Source of the DNA: an uncultured Christensenellaceae bacterium
GTDB taxonomy: Bacteria; Bacillota; Clostridia; Christensenellales; Borkfalkiaceae
Length of the DNA: 64,000 nt
Assembly (NCBI GenBank): GCA_910586985.1
Contig: CAJUKK010000001.1
Coordinates: forward strand, 124,001 to 188,000
Direction: 5' to 3'
Under the pieces are notes generated by a model that saw only the letters and a list, made by a program, of their open reading frames with translations, ran no database searches and had not been told where the DNA came from. Position numbers and translations under genes: made by a program. Shown one piece after another: positions 1 through 6,648 of the stretch (position 1 is the first letter of the stretch; every line of letters starts with the position of its first letter).

Positions 1-915
1 ACACAGAAGAGCGGCAATGGGATATACAATCCAACCCGGGTGCCATAAATCCCATATAAAGCCGAGGAGAAAATATGCGATGGTGGCAACAAGCATGATT
101 GCTCCGCTGATTTTGCCTGCGAGCGTGTCGTGTTCGTTTCGGTGCTTAAAAATTACTTTTGCATTTTCCGCATCGGTGACTTCCATTGTGCGTATTGCTT
201 TTTTCAAGTATCCGTCCCATGTGATTCCGGCGTATACGATCGCGCAAACGCCGATCGCAAACAGAAAGAACGCAGGGATATAACAGGCGGTCGAAAATCC
301 GGCTCTGTCGTCGAACGCGTAACACAGAATAATTGCTATGACTCCGAGAAGTATGATTGAAATTCCGCTGGCCAGAAATATAATAAAGCGCTTGATACGT
401 TTGTGCCAATTTTCGTCTTTAACGGGAAGAAATGCAAATTCCTGCCAGATTCCCGTCGTCATGCAAAAATTAGTTCCGATTATGATACATCCCACGAGTA
501 CGCATGCACCGATTAAATGAAGGAATTGGCTGTCCGTAGCAAGAGAAAAGGATACCATGCTGAGTACTCCCGCGAGAAAAAACGCGACGCCGACGGAAAT
601 AAGCAGGGCAAAACGTTTTTTCCACCAATCGGGTAAATATTTTTCTATGATTATTTCGCGTTTTTCTGCTGTTTGTTCTTGTGCGGAGAGGGGACTTTTT
701 GTTTCTGCCGCACTTTCCCGTCCTCGCAAAAGGTCGTCGACGCTCACGCCGAAGATGTCGGCAAGAGGAATAAGTTGCTTTGTTTCGGGAAAGGTTTCGC
801 CCGTTTCCCAATTCGATACGGCTTTGTTGGTTACGCCTAGCTCGTCGGCAAGCTCTTGTTGCGTCATGCCCTTTTTGCGCCGTAATTCAAATAAATAATT
901 TCCGAATTCGTTCAT
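1..915 (-). CDS. XRE-family regulator with C-terminal membrane domain (partial)
   Basis: The frame is open from the ATG at 915 to the window edge, so 305 codons are visible and the C-terminus is missing. Residues about 5-65 form a Cro/XRE helix-turn-helix (TQQELADELG, then NKAVSNWETG, then VSVDDLLRG). After a charged linker come at least five hydrophobic segments starting near residue 103, so this is a membrane-bound DNA-binding protein. A good Shine-Dalgarno (aaggag) precedes the ATG. Such proteins are common in Clostridia as orphan sensors; the signal is unknown. It is transcribed away from the WYL regulator region and has its own promoter. The helix-turn-helix assignment is firm, the physiological role is not. 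Confidence 0.8.
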   Translation of the reverse strand, partial: MNEFGNYLFELRRKKGMTQQELADELGVTNKAVSNWETGETFPETKQLIPLADIFGVSVDDLLRGRESAAETKSPLSAQEQTAEKREIIIEKYLPDWWKKRFALLISVGVAFFLAGVLSMVSFSLATDSQFLHLIGACVLVGCIIIGTNFCMTTGIWQEFAFLPVKDENWHKRIKRFIIFLASGISIILLGVIAIILCYAFDDRAGFSTACYIPAFFLFAIGVCAIVYAGITWDGYLKKAIRTMEVTDAENAKVIFKHRNEHDTLAGKISGAIMLVATIAYFLLGFIWDLWHPGWIVYPIAALLC

Positions 916-935
916 AGTCTGCTCCTTTTTTATTT

Positions 936-965
936 ATTGTATCGTGCGGACTTCGTTTTCGTCAA
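936..965 (-). promoter_or_regulatory. sigma-A promoter of the XRE membrane regulator
   Basis: Reading the minus strand, TTGACG (965-960) and TACAAT (941-936) are separated by 18 bases, 20 bases upstream of the ATG at 915. The expected transcript start leaves room for the aaggag ribosome binding site. Confidence 0.6.
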
Positions 966-1018
966 GTAGCAGGAGTGGAAAGTTGTCCATTTAAACTTCA
1001 ATTTGACGATTACAGACT

Positions 1019-1948
1019 TCAATTGTCCTCATATTGTGCGGCGAGCCGCGCTGCGGCGTCTTTTACGCGAATTGCAAGTTCTGCGGGGGCAAGAACTTTA
1101 AAGCCTGCTCCTGCGGATAAAATTTTACCGATAAGCGTTTCGTCGTCGGGCAGTGTGGCTTCCGCAAAGTATTTTCCGTTCCGTTCGTATACGTTTTCCA
1201 TGCCGAGCCATTCCTCTGCGTAGGAGAGAGCGGCGGGCGAAACGGAGAACAGCGCGTTAATGGCGCTCTCTTCCGTGTGCCAAAAGTTAAGCGGGATTTC
1301 GTCTCGGTCAAAGGGAATGCGCTCGAACGTCCTGCCTGTGAGCGAAACGGTGCGCATGCGTCCGAGTTTGAAGAGACGAAACGCCTTGCGCGTGTTGCAG
1401 TAGGCGTAAACGTACCATATATTTTGTTTGAATACGAGGAGATGGGGTAAAATCGTGCGGTGCGTATGCTCGCCCTCGCGCGAAACATAGTCGATTTCAA
1501 GTTCATCGCGTTCGCGGATCGCGCGTTCGAAGAGCGTCAGTTTAGCCGAAAATTTATTTTCGTCGCCCCAGGTTCCGCTGTCTACAAGGATGTTTCCCGA
1601 AAGGGTCAGATCAAGCCGTTCCGCTTTTATTTGTGCGGATAATTTAGCGATTGCCGAATCAAGAGCGGGGTCGTTGAGTTGCTCGTTGAGCGTAAGCATC
1701 GCTTCGATCGCGCGTGCATATTCTTCGCGCGTCATAAACCCTTTGGGAAGCTTGTAAGCGTCGGAAATGTAGATTCCGCCGGACGCGCCCCGTGCAACGT
1801 CGATCGGGATTCCCGAAACGGTCATTTCGTCGATATAACGGTAAATGGAGCGTACGGATACGCCGAATCGCTGGGCAAGCTCGCGCGCGCTGACCTTTCG
1901 CTTAGATAATAGAATAAATAAAATTTCCGTCATGATCTGAAATTTCAT
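1019..1948 (-). CDS. HTH/WYL-domain transcriptional regulator (YafY/DeoR-like)
   Basis: A 309-residue regulator. Residues about 4-55 are an HTH_11-type winged helix (SARELAQRFGVSVRSIYRYI), and the middle to C-terminal part (about 140-220) is a WYL domain, with DELEIDYVSREGE at its start and the characteristic HLLVFKQNIWYVYAYC strand pair. The last 80 residues resemble the WCX extension. WYL domains are known to bind ligands including nucleic acids; the ligand here is unknown. A GGGAGA ribosome binding site supports the ATG at 1948, though M6 is also possible. A perfect 6-3-6 palindrome overlaps its -35 box, pointing to autorepression. It is monocistronic in this window. Confidence 0.85.
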   Translation of the reverse strand: MKFQIMTEILFILLSKRKVSARELAQRFGVSVRSIYRYIDEMTVSGIPIDVARGASGGIYISDAYKLPKGFMTREEYARAIEAMLTLNEQLNDPALDSAIAKLSAQIKAERLDLTLSGNILVDSGTWGDENKFSAKLTLFERAIRERDELEIDYVSREGEHTHRTILPHLLVFKQNIWYVYAYCNTRKAFRLFKLGRMRTVSLTGRTFERIPFDRDEIPLNFWHTEESAINALFSVSPAALSYAEEWLGMENVYERNGKYFAEATLPDDETLIGKILSAGAGFKVLAPAELAIRVKDAAARLAAQYEDN

Positions 1949-1983
1949 TTTTTTCTCCCGAATAATTTTTATTTTTTGAAATT

Positions 1984-2012
1984 ATTTTATCATACATGAC
2001 AAAACTTGTCAA
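1984..2012 (-). promoter_or_regulatory. Promoter and overlapping palindromic operator of the WYL regulator
   Basis: On the minus strand TTGACA (2012-2007) and TAAAAT (1989-1984) are 17 bases apart. The perfect inverted repeat TGACAA-AAC-TTGTCA (1997-2011) covers most of the -35 hexamer and the start of the spacer, where a dimeric repressor would block RNA polymerase. The simplest reading is autoregulation by the adjacent WYL protein. Confidence 0.6.
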
Positions 2013-2067
2013 GTATCATGCGTAAAATAAAGATAAAATAAACGTAAGATATGTTTATGGAGAAAAA

Positions 2068-2268
2068 ATGAAGATCGGAAAGGAAGATATGCTTATTATA
2101 AAATATCGTGAAGAGCGTAATGCGCGGCGTGAGAGGGAGCTTGCGGAGCGCTTGTCGTCACCCCGTACGGAAGAAGAAATGTTGGAAAGAATTTTTGCGG
2201 TCAAAGGACTGAACGAGGCGGCGCGCGCGGATAGCCGAAGTTTTGCGTTGGAAAATTTTGCCGTATAA
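2068..2268 (+). CDS. Small charged protein of unknown function
   Basis: A 66-residue, strongly charged, probably helical protein (many Glu/Arg pairs, for example EERNARRERELAERL near residues 15-29). There is no signal peptide, membrane segment or recognised domain. A ggagaa ribosome binding site lies 6 bases before the ATG, and codon use resembles that of the neighbouring genes, which favours a real gene over a chance ORF. It lies between the divergent WYL regulator and the tyrS leader. The start about 60 bases from the WYL operator means the same operator could influence both genes. No function can be assigned. Confidence 0.5.
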   Translation: MKIGKEDMLIIKYREERNARRERELAERLSSPRTEEEMLERIFAVKGLNEAARADSRSFALENFAV

Positions 2269-2293
2269 AAATGCAAAATCTACCCGTGAATAT

Positions 2294-2322
2294 TTGACAA
2301 AGCAAAGAAGGCGGGATATAAT
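2294..2322 (+). promoter_or_regulatory. Consensus sigma-A promoter of the tyrS transcription unit
   Basis: TTGACA (2294-2299) and TATAAT (2317-2322) are both perfect consensus hexamers with an exact 17-base spacer. The predicted start point, seven bases after the -10 box, is at or next to 2329, the first base of the leader-peptide ATG. Confidence 0.85.
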
Positions 2323-2328
2323 AGAACT

Positions 2329-2403
2329 ATGAAACGGAAATTATTCTGCGCAATTTATTCTTATCCGTATTGCTATATTGTCAATGCGGTGTTTTGCGCG
2401 TGA
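2329..2403 (+). CDS. Tyrosine-rich leader peptide of tyrS (putative attenuator ORF)
   Basis: A 24-codon ORF, MKRKLFCAIY followed by SYPYCY and IVNAVFCA, with four Tyr codons within seven codons (codons 10, 12, 14, 16; 2356-2376). Its stop lies 22 bases before the stem of an intrinsic terminator that itself precedes tyrS. This is the arrangement of ribosome-mediated attenuators such as those of trp, his or phe operons: slow decoding at Tyr codons would hold the ribosome upstream and favour an antiterminator. The ORF has no Shine-Dalgarno inside the predicted transcript, because the -10 box ends only six bases before the ATG, so it would be read leaderless. Seen directly: ORF, codons, promoter and hairpin. 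Inferred: the regulatory mechanism. Confidence 0.7.
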   Translation: MKRKLFCAIYSYPYCYIVNAVFCA

Positions 2404-2465
2404 ATTGTTTTTTGGGAAGAGGTTAAAACGGTTTGCGCTCTTGAACGCAAGCCGTTTATTTTTTA
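2387..2465 (+). terminator. Intrinsic terminator/attenuator with alternative antiterminator, tyrS leader
   Basis: A 12-bp stem (2426-2437 with 2446-2457, one G-U pair, 8-base loop) is followed by attttttat, a classic intrinsic terminator 24 bases before the tyrS ATG. An alternative helix can form between 2393-2398 plus 2387-2389 and the 3' arm at 2446-2454, with a 3-base bulge. It would sequester the 3' arm and act as antiterminator. The upstream strand lies in the last codons of the leader peptide: a ribosome reaching the stop would mask it, while one stalled at the Tyr codons would leave it free. Confidence 0.7.
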
Positions 2466-2489
2466 TCTGACAGTAAAAAGGAGATATTT

Positions 2490-3689
2490 ATGGAAAAGAA
2501 AAACGTGATGGACATATTGCGCGCGCGGGGATTTATTAAGCAGACAGTCTACGAAGAGGAATTGTACGAATTGCTTGGCAAAGAGAGCGTTTTATTTTAT
2601 ATCGGATTTGATCCTACGGCGGATAGTCTGCATATCGGGCACTTTATGCAATTGATCGCCATGAAACATATGCAGGATGCGGGGCATAAGCCGATTATTC
2701 TCATTGGCGGAGGAACCGCAATGGTCGGCGATCCTTCGGGCAGGACGGATATGCGGTCTATGATGACAAAGGAGACGATTGCGCATCACGTTGAATGCTT
2801 TAAGGCGCAGATGTCCCGTTTTATTACTTTTGAGGGAGAGAACGGCGCAATCATCGTCAATAACGCCGATTGGCTGTTAAATCTCAACTACGTCGACTTT
2901 TTGCGCGATATCGGCGCACATTTTTCCGTGAATAAAATGCTCACGGCAGAGTGCTATCGCGCGCGTATGGAAAAGGGTCTTACCTTTCTTGAATTTAATT
3001 ACATGCTCATGCAGGCGTATGATTTTCTTGTGCTCAATCAAAAATACAACTGTCAATTGGAGCTTGGCGGCGACGATCAGTGGAGTAATATTTTGGCGGG
3101 CGCGGATCTCATTCGCAGGAAGGAGCGTAAATCGGCGTTTGCCATGACTTTTACTCTGCTCACGACGAGCGAGGGCAAAAAGATGGGTAAAACGCAGAAG
3201 GGCGCGGTATGGCTGGACGAAAACAAGACGAGTCCGTACGAGTTCTATCAATATTGGCGTAATACCGCGGATTCAGACGTGGAAAAATGCCTGAAATTGC
3301 TTACGTTTTTGCCGCTTGAAGAAATTGCGGAACTTACGAAATATCAGGACGAGCGCATGAACGCGGCAAAAGAGCGTCTCGCGTTCGAACTGACGAAACT
3401 TGTTCACGGCGAGGAGAGGGCTGTATCCGCCCAAAATCAGGCGCGCGCGGCGTTCGGCGGCGGCGAGGGTATGCCCGAAAAGACTGTTTTTGGCGAAAAT
3501 CTGACTCTTCTTCACGTATTGCTTGAAACGGGTCTTGTGACGAGCAACGGAGAGGCGCGTCGTTTGGTCGCGCAGGGTGGTGTTTCGGTGAACGAGGAAC
3601 GCGTAAGCGACGTTAATATGATCGTTCCCGCGAACGATTTTGTCCTCCACAAAGGTAAAAAAGTACACATTAAGGTCGTACGCGGCTGA
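2490..3689 (+). CDS. tyrS: Tyrosyl-tRNA synthetase
   Basis: Class I aminoacyl-tRNA synthetase charging tRNA-Tyr in the cytoplasm. The 399-residue length is normal for the bacterial TyrS family. Visible signatures are the HIGH-type motif SLHIGHF (about residue 48), the tyrosine/tRNA-binding core GGDDQWSN, the KMSKS-loop variant KKMGKT (about 231) and a C-terminal S4 RNA-binding domain (GEARRLVAQGGVSVN). An aaggag ribosome binding site lies before the ATG. It is preceded by a Tyr-codon leader and terminator, so expression probably rises when charged tRNA-Tyr is scarce. The next gene starts on the last base of its stop codon (TGATG), indicating translational coupling. Confidence 0.97.
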   Translation: MEKKNVMDILRARGFIKQTVYEEELYELLGKESVLFYIGFDPTADSLHIGHFMQLIAMKHMQDAGHKPIILIGGGTAMVGDPSGRTDMRSMMTKETIAHHVECFKAQMSRFITFEGENGAIIVNNADWLLNLNYVDFLRDIGAHFSVNKMLTAECYRARMEKGLTFLEFNYMLMQAYDFLVLNQKYNCQLELGGDDQWSNILAGADLIRRKERKSAFAMTFTLLTTSEGKKMGKTQKGAVWLDENKTSPYEFYQYWRNTADSDVEKCLKLLTFLPLEEIAELTKYQDERMNAAKERLAFELTKLVHGEERAVSAQNQARAAFGGGEGMPEKTVFGENLTLLHVLLETGLVTSNGEARRLVAQGGVSVNEERVSDVNMIVPANDFVLHKGKKVHIKVVRG

Positions 3690-4327
3690 TGGCGTATCTG
3701 AGCGTTACCGGCGAATGCGCGGCGGAAAAGATAATCGAAAAATCGCGTTTTCTCGCTTATGCGGCGCACGTGGAGAGCGAGACGGAGGCAAAGGATTTTC
3801 TTGCTCGGTTGCGAGGGGAGCATCCGCTGGCAACGCACGTGTGTTACGGTTATGTCTCAGACAAGCTTGGCAACGAACAGCGGTTTTCAGACGATAACGA
3901 GCCGCAGGGCACGGCAGGCATGCCCATTCTGAACGTAATCAAGGCGCAAAAACTTTACGAAACGGCGGTGGCTGTCGTACGTTATTTCGGTGGGATCAAA
4001 CTCGGCGCGGGCGGATTAACGCGCGCATATTCTTCGTCGGCAGCGGAGGTAATCGCCTCTTCGAAAAAGTGTTTGTTCGATACGTGCGTCGAGATAGCGA
4101 TTGCGGTCGATTACGCGCAGATAAATGCGGCGACGCGTTTTTTCGAAGAAAACGCCTGCGAAATACTCTCGCGTAACTTCGGCGAAAGTGCGGAGTTTAT
4201 TGCGGCGGTACGCGAGTGTTGCGCGGCGGAATTTCAGGCGCGGCTCAATGATTATTTAAACGGAAAGGCGCGATTTGCAGAATTGACGCGCCGATATTTT
4301 CCGTTCCCTGTGGAATCCATAAAATAA
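3689..4327 (+). CDS. yigZ: YigZ/IMPACT family protein (UPF0029)
   Basis: A 212-residue member of the conserved YigZ/YvyE family (UPF0029/Impact_N domain plus a C-terminal DUF1949-like ferredoxin fold). Diagnostic stretches are RFLAYAAHVESETEAKDFL near residue 18, the ATHVCYGYV segment, DDNEPQGTAGMPIL, and VRYFGGIKLGAGGLTRAY near residue 97. The biochemical role is unsettled in bacteria; the eukaryotic homologue IMPACT acts in translational control through GCN2. The ATG overlaps the tyrS stop by one base, placing it in the tyrS operon, and ilvE follows after 11 bases. Family assignment is secure; cellular function is not. Confidence 0.92.
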   Translation: MAYLSVTGECAAEKIIEKSRFLAYAAHVESETEAKDFLARLRGEHPLATHVCYGYVSDKLGNEQRFSDDNEPQGTAGMPILNVIKAQKLYETAVAVVRYFGGIKLGAGGLTRAYSSSAAEVIASSKKCLFDTCVEIAIAVDYAQINAATRFFEENACEILSRNFGESAEFIAAVRECCAAEFQARLNDYLNGKARFAELTRRYFPFPVESIK

Positions 4328-4338
4328 GAGGCAAATAT

Positions 4339-5400
4339 ATGCAAATTATCAAGCGTACAACATTAAAACAAAAGCCGGAAAAGGGCGAGAGACTCGGATT
4401 TGGACAATACTTTACCGATTATATGTTTACGATGAAGTATACTGCGGAGAAAGGGTGGCACGATGCTAAGATCGAACCAAACGAACCCAAGCCGTTTGAT
4501 CTTGCGACGAGTATTTTTCACTATGCGCAGGGGATTTTCGAGGGAATGAAGGCGTTCCGACAGCCGGATGGCAAAATCGGCGTGTTCCGTCCCAATGAGA
4601 ACTGGGCGCGTATGAACCGATCGGCAACGCGCATGTGTATTCCGAACTTCCCCGAGGACGTCGCCGAGGAGGGGCTCGAAACGCTATTAAAGCTCGAAAA
4701 GGATTGGATTCCGACGGAAATGGGAACCGCGCTCTATATCCGTCCTACGATCGTTGCTACGCGCGTTATGCTTGGCGTGCATGCGTCGACGGAATATCTG
4801 TTTTTTATCATTCTTTCGCCCGTCGGCAGTTATTATGCGCACGGATTGGAGCCGACCAAACTTCTTGTAGAGGACTTTTACGTTCGTTCTTCCATCGGCG
4901 GCACAGGCGAGGCGAAATGCCTTGGCAACTATGCTGCGTCTATGAAGGCGGGCGAGCTTGCAGAGGAGAAGGGGTTTGATCAGGTGCTCTGGCTGGATGC
5001 GGCGGAAAAGAAGTACGTTGAGGAAGTGGGGAGCATGAATATGTTTTTCCGTTTAGGGGACGAAGTGGTAACGCCTGCGCTCGTCGGTTCGATTCTCCCC
5101 GGGATCACTCGCAAGAGCTGTATTCAGCTTTTAAGGGAAAACGGCTACAATGTTTCCGAGCGCAGGGTTTCGATTGACGAAGTGATTGCGGCGGCAAAGG
5201 ACGGCAGTTTAAAAGAGGCGTTTGGTACGGGTACGGCGGCGGTTATTTCGCCCGTGGGTCTTATTCGCTATAAAGATTGCGACTATGAAATAAACGGCGG
5301 AAAGATGGGCGACGTTACTCGAATGCTCTACGATACGATTACGGGTATTCAATACGGCACATTGCCGGACAAAAACGGCTGGCGTAAGATTATCGGATAA
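4339..5400 (+). CDS. ilvE: Branched-chain amino acid aminotransferase
   Basis: PLP-dependent fold-type IV transaminase interconverting Leu, Ile and Val with their 2-keto acids. At 353 residues it is of the longer BCAT type found in Firmicutes and eukaryotes. Key features are FHYAQGIFEGMKAFR (about 56-70), the PLP-lysine region GTGEAKCLGNYAAS (about 189-202) and the VEEVGSMN segment. The C-terminal FGTGTAAVISPVG loop is the phosphate-binding element. It sits third in the tyrS-yigZ-ilvE unit, 11 bases after yigZ with a gaggc ribosome binding site, so the leader attenuator may influence it too. No clear terminator follows. Confidence 0.95.
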   Translation: MQIIKRTTLKQKPEKGERLGFGQYFTDYMFTMKYTAEKGWHDAKIEPNEPKPFDLATSIFHYAQGIFEGMKAFRQPDGKIGVFRPNENWARMNRSATRMCIPNFPEDVAEEGLETLLKLEKDWIPTEMGTALYIRPTIVATRVMLGVHASTEYLFFIILSPVGSYYAHGLEPTKLLVEDFYVRSSIGGTGEAKCLGNYAASMKAGELAEEKGFDQVLWLDAAEKKYVEEVGSMNMFFRLGDEVVTPALVGSILPGITRKSCIQLLRENGYNVSERRVSIDEVIAAAKDGSLKEAFGTGTAAVISPVGLIRYKDCDYEINGGKMGDVTRMLYDTITGIQYGTLPDKNGWRKIIG

Positions 5401-5626
5401 ATTTGAGCAAAGAGTTTTGCTATGAAATAGAAACGAAACGGTTTTCGGTTTTGCTGGCGTTCGGCATGTTTGGTCTTTCTGCATGCGTTGAACAAACGAA
5501 GGGGCGGCGGGTAAGGAAATAAGCAGGAGATAACCGGTTCTACTGCATATGCCGAAGCAGTATTCGGGCATGATGGAAGAATTTGTAGCATTGATTATCA
5601 GATATAAAAATTTCAGAGGTTAATTT

Positions 5627-6556
5627 ATGTCGGTCTATCGTTCTGCAGCGGAGCTTATCGGCGGCACGCCGCTTTTGGAGCTTCAAAACTATCAAAGGCA
5701 ATACGGGTTGCATGCAAAGATTTTTGCAAAGCTCGAATGCTATAACCCCGCAGGCTCGGTAAAGGATCGCGTTGCACTTGCGATGATCGAAGCGGCGGAA
5801 GCGGCGGGCGCGTTAAAAGCGGGCGCGACGATTATTGAGCCTACAAGCGGCAATACGGGCATTGGATTAGCCGCCGTAGGAACGACGCGCGGATATAAAG
5901 TAATTCTCACTATGCCCGAAACTATGAGTTTGGAGCGAAGAAAACTTATTTCCGCATACGGCGCGGAGATCGTGCTCACCGACGGCGCAAAAGGAATGCA
6001 AGGCACAATCGAGAGGGCGGAAGAACTTGCAAACGAAATTGACGGCGCGTTTTTAACGTCGCAATTTTCCAATCCCGCCAATCCTGCGGCGCACCGAATG
6101 GGTACCGGCGTAGAAATATGGAACGATTTAAGCGGCAACGTTGATATTTTTGTTGCGGGCATAGGTACGGGCGGAACGGTTACGGGCGTCGGAGAGTGTT
6201 TAAAGGGTAAAAATCCGAATATAAAAATTATCGGTGTTGAGCCTCTCTCCTCGCCCGTTCTTTCCGGCGGGCAAGCGGGCGCGCACGGTTTGCAGGGGAT
6301 CGGCGCGGGGTTTGTTCCTGAAAATCTTAATTTAAATATTATTGACGAAATGTTTTGCGTCTCGGAAGAGGATGCATACGCGGCGGCGCGGGCATTGGCG
6401 CGCTCGGAGGGCGTGCTCGTCGGGATATCGTCGGGAGCGGCGCTCGTTGCCGCAACCGAGATCGCAAAGCGAAAGGAAAACGCAGAAAAAAATATTGTCG
6501 TTCTTCTTCCCGATTCGGGCGAAAGGTATTTGTCCACGCCGTTATTTTCAGATTAA
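5627..6556 (+). CDS. cysK: Cysteine synthase A (O-acetylserine sulfhydrylase)
   Basis: Fold-type II PLP enzyme making L-cysteine from O-acetylserine and sulfide. The 309-residue length matches the family. PLP-lysine motif NPAGSVKDR (about 40-48), substrate loop PTSGNTGIG (about 72-80), glycine-rich phosphate cup GIGTGGTVTGVGE (about 177-189) and C-terminal SSGAA are all intact. The 226 bases upstream hold no clear terminator, T-box or S-box. They do contain a hairpin with an 8-bp stem (around 5549-5571) without a T-run, whose role is unclear. clpB follows under its own probable promoter. Confidence 0.95.
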   Translation: MSVYRSAAELIGGTPLLELQNYQRQYGLHAKIFAKLECYNPAGSVKDRVALAMIEAAEAAGALKAGATIIEPTSGNTGIGLAAVGTTRGYKVILTMPETMSLERRKLISAYGAEIVLTDGAKGMQGTIERAEELANEIDGAFLTSQFSNPANPAAHRMGTGVEIWNDLSGNVDIFVAGIGTGGTVTGVGECLKGKNPNIKIIGVEPLSSPVLSGGQAGAHGLQGIGAGFVPENLNLNIIDEMFCVSEEDAYAAARALARSEGVLVGISSGAALVAATEIAKRKENAEKNIVVLLPDSGERYLSTPLFSD

Positions 6557-6571
6557 AAAATTAAAAACATC

Positions 6572-6601
6572 TGTTTATTTTCTTTGTATTCGCGTTATAA
6601 T
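6572..6601 (+). promoter_or_regulatory. Probable sigma-A promoter of clpB
   Basis: A perfect TATAAT (6596-6601) lies 48 bases before the clpB ATG. The -35 region is poor (TGTTTA at 6572-6577, 18-base spacer). No CIRCE inverted repeat and no CtsR direct repeat are visible, so heat-shock control is not evident from the sequence. Confidence 0.4.
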
Positions 6602-6648
6602 ACAAGCGAACATACACGGGGCATTTGCTCCAAAAGGAGAAACAGATT

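Noticed and set aside
2329..2489. A T-box leader for tyrS
   Set aside because: The transcript from the only good promoter is about 160 bases and shows neither the T-box sequence (TGGNACCGCG) nor a stem I specifier loop. The Tyr codon ORF and simple terminator explain the region better.
5401..5626. A cysteine or SAM riboswitch, or a leader peptide, before cysK
   Set aside because: There is a stable hairpin but no T-run, no S-box landmark, and the short ORFs are not Cys-rich.
5740..6537. A 265-codon ORF on the minus strand inside cysK
   Set aside because: cysK on the plus strand has all family motifs, and the antisense product is Ser/Pro/Ala-rich without domain features, typical of a shadow frame.
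6557..6648. CIRCE or CtsR heat-shock operator before clpB
   Set aside because: No TTAGCACTC-N9-GAGTGCTAA and no GGTCAAA direct repeats are visible. Heat-shock control may exist but is not supported by sequence.
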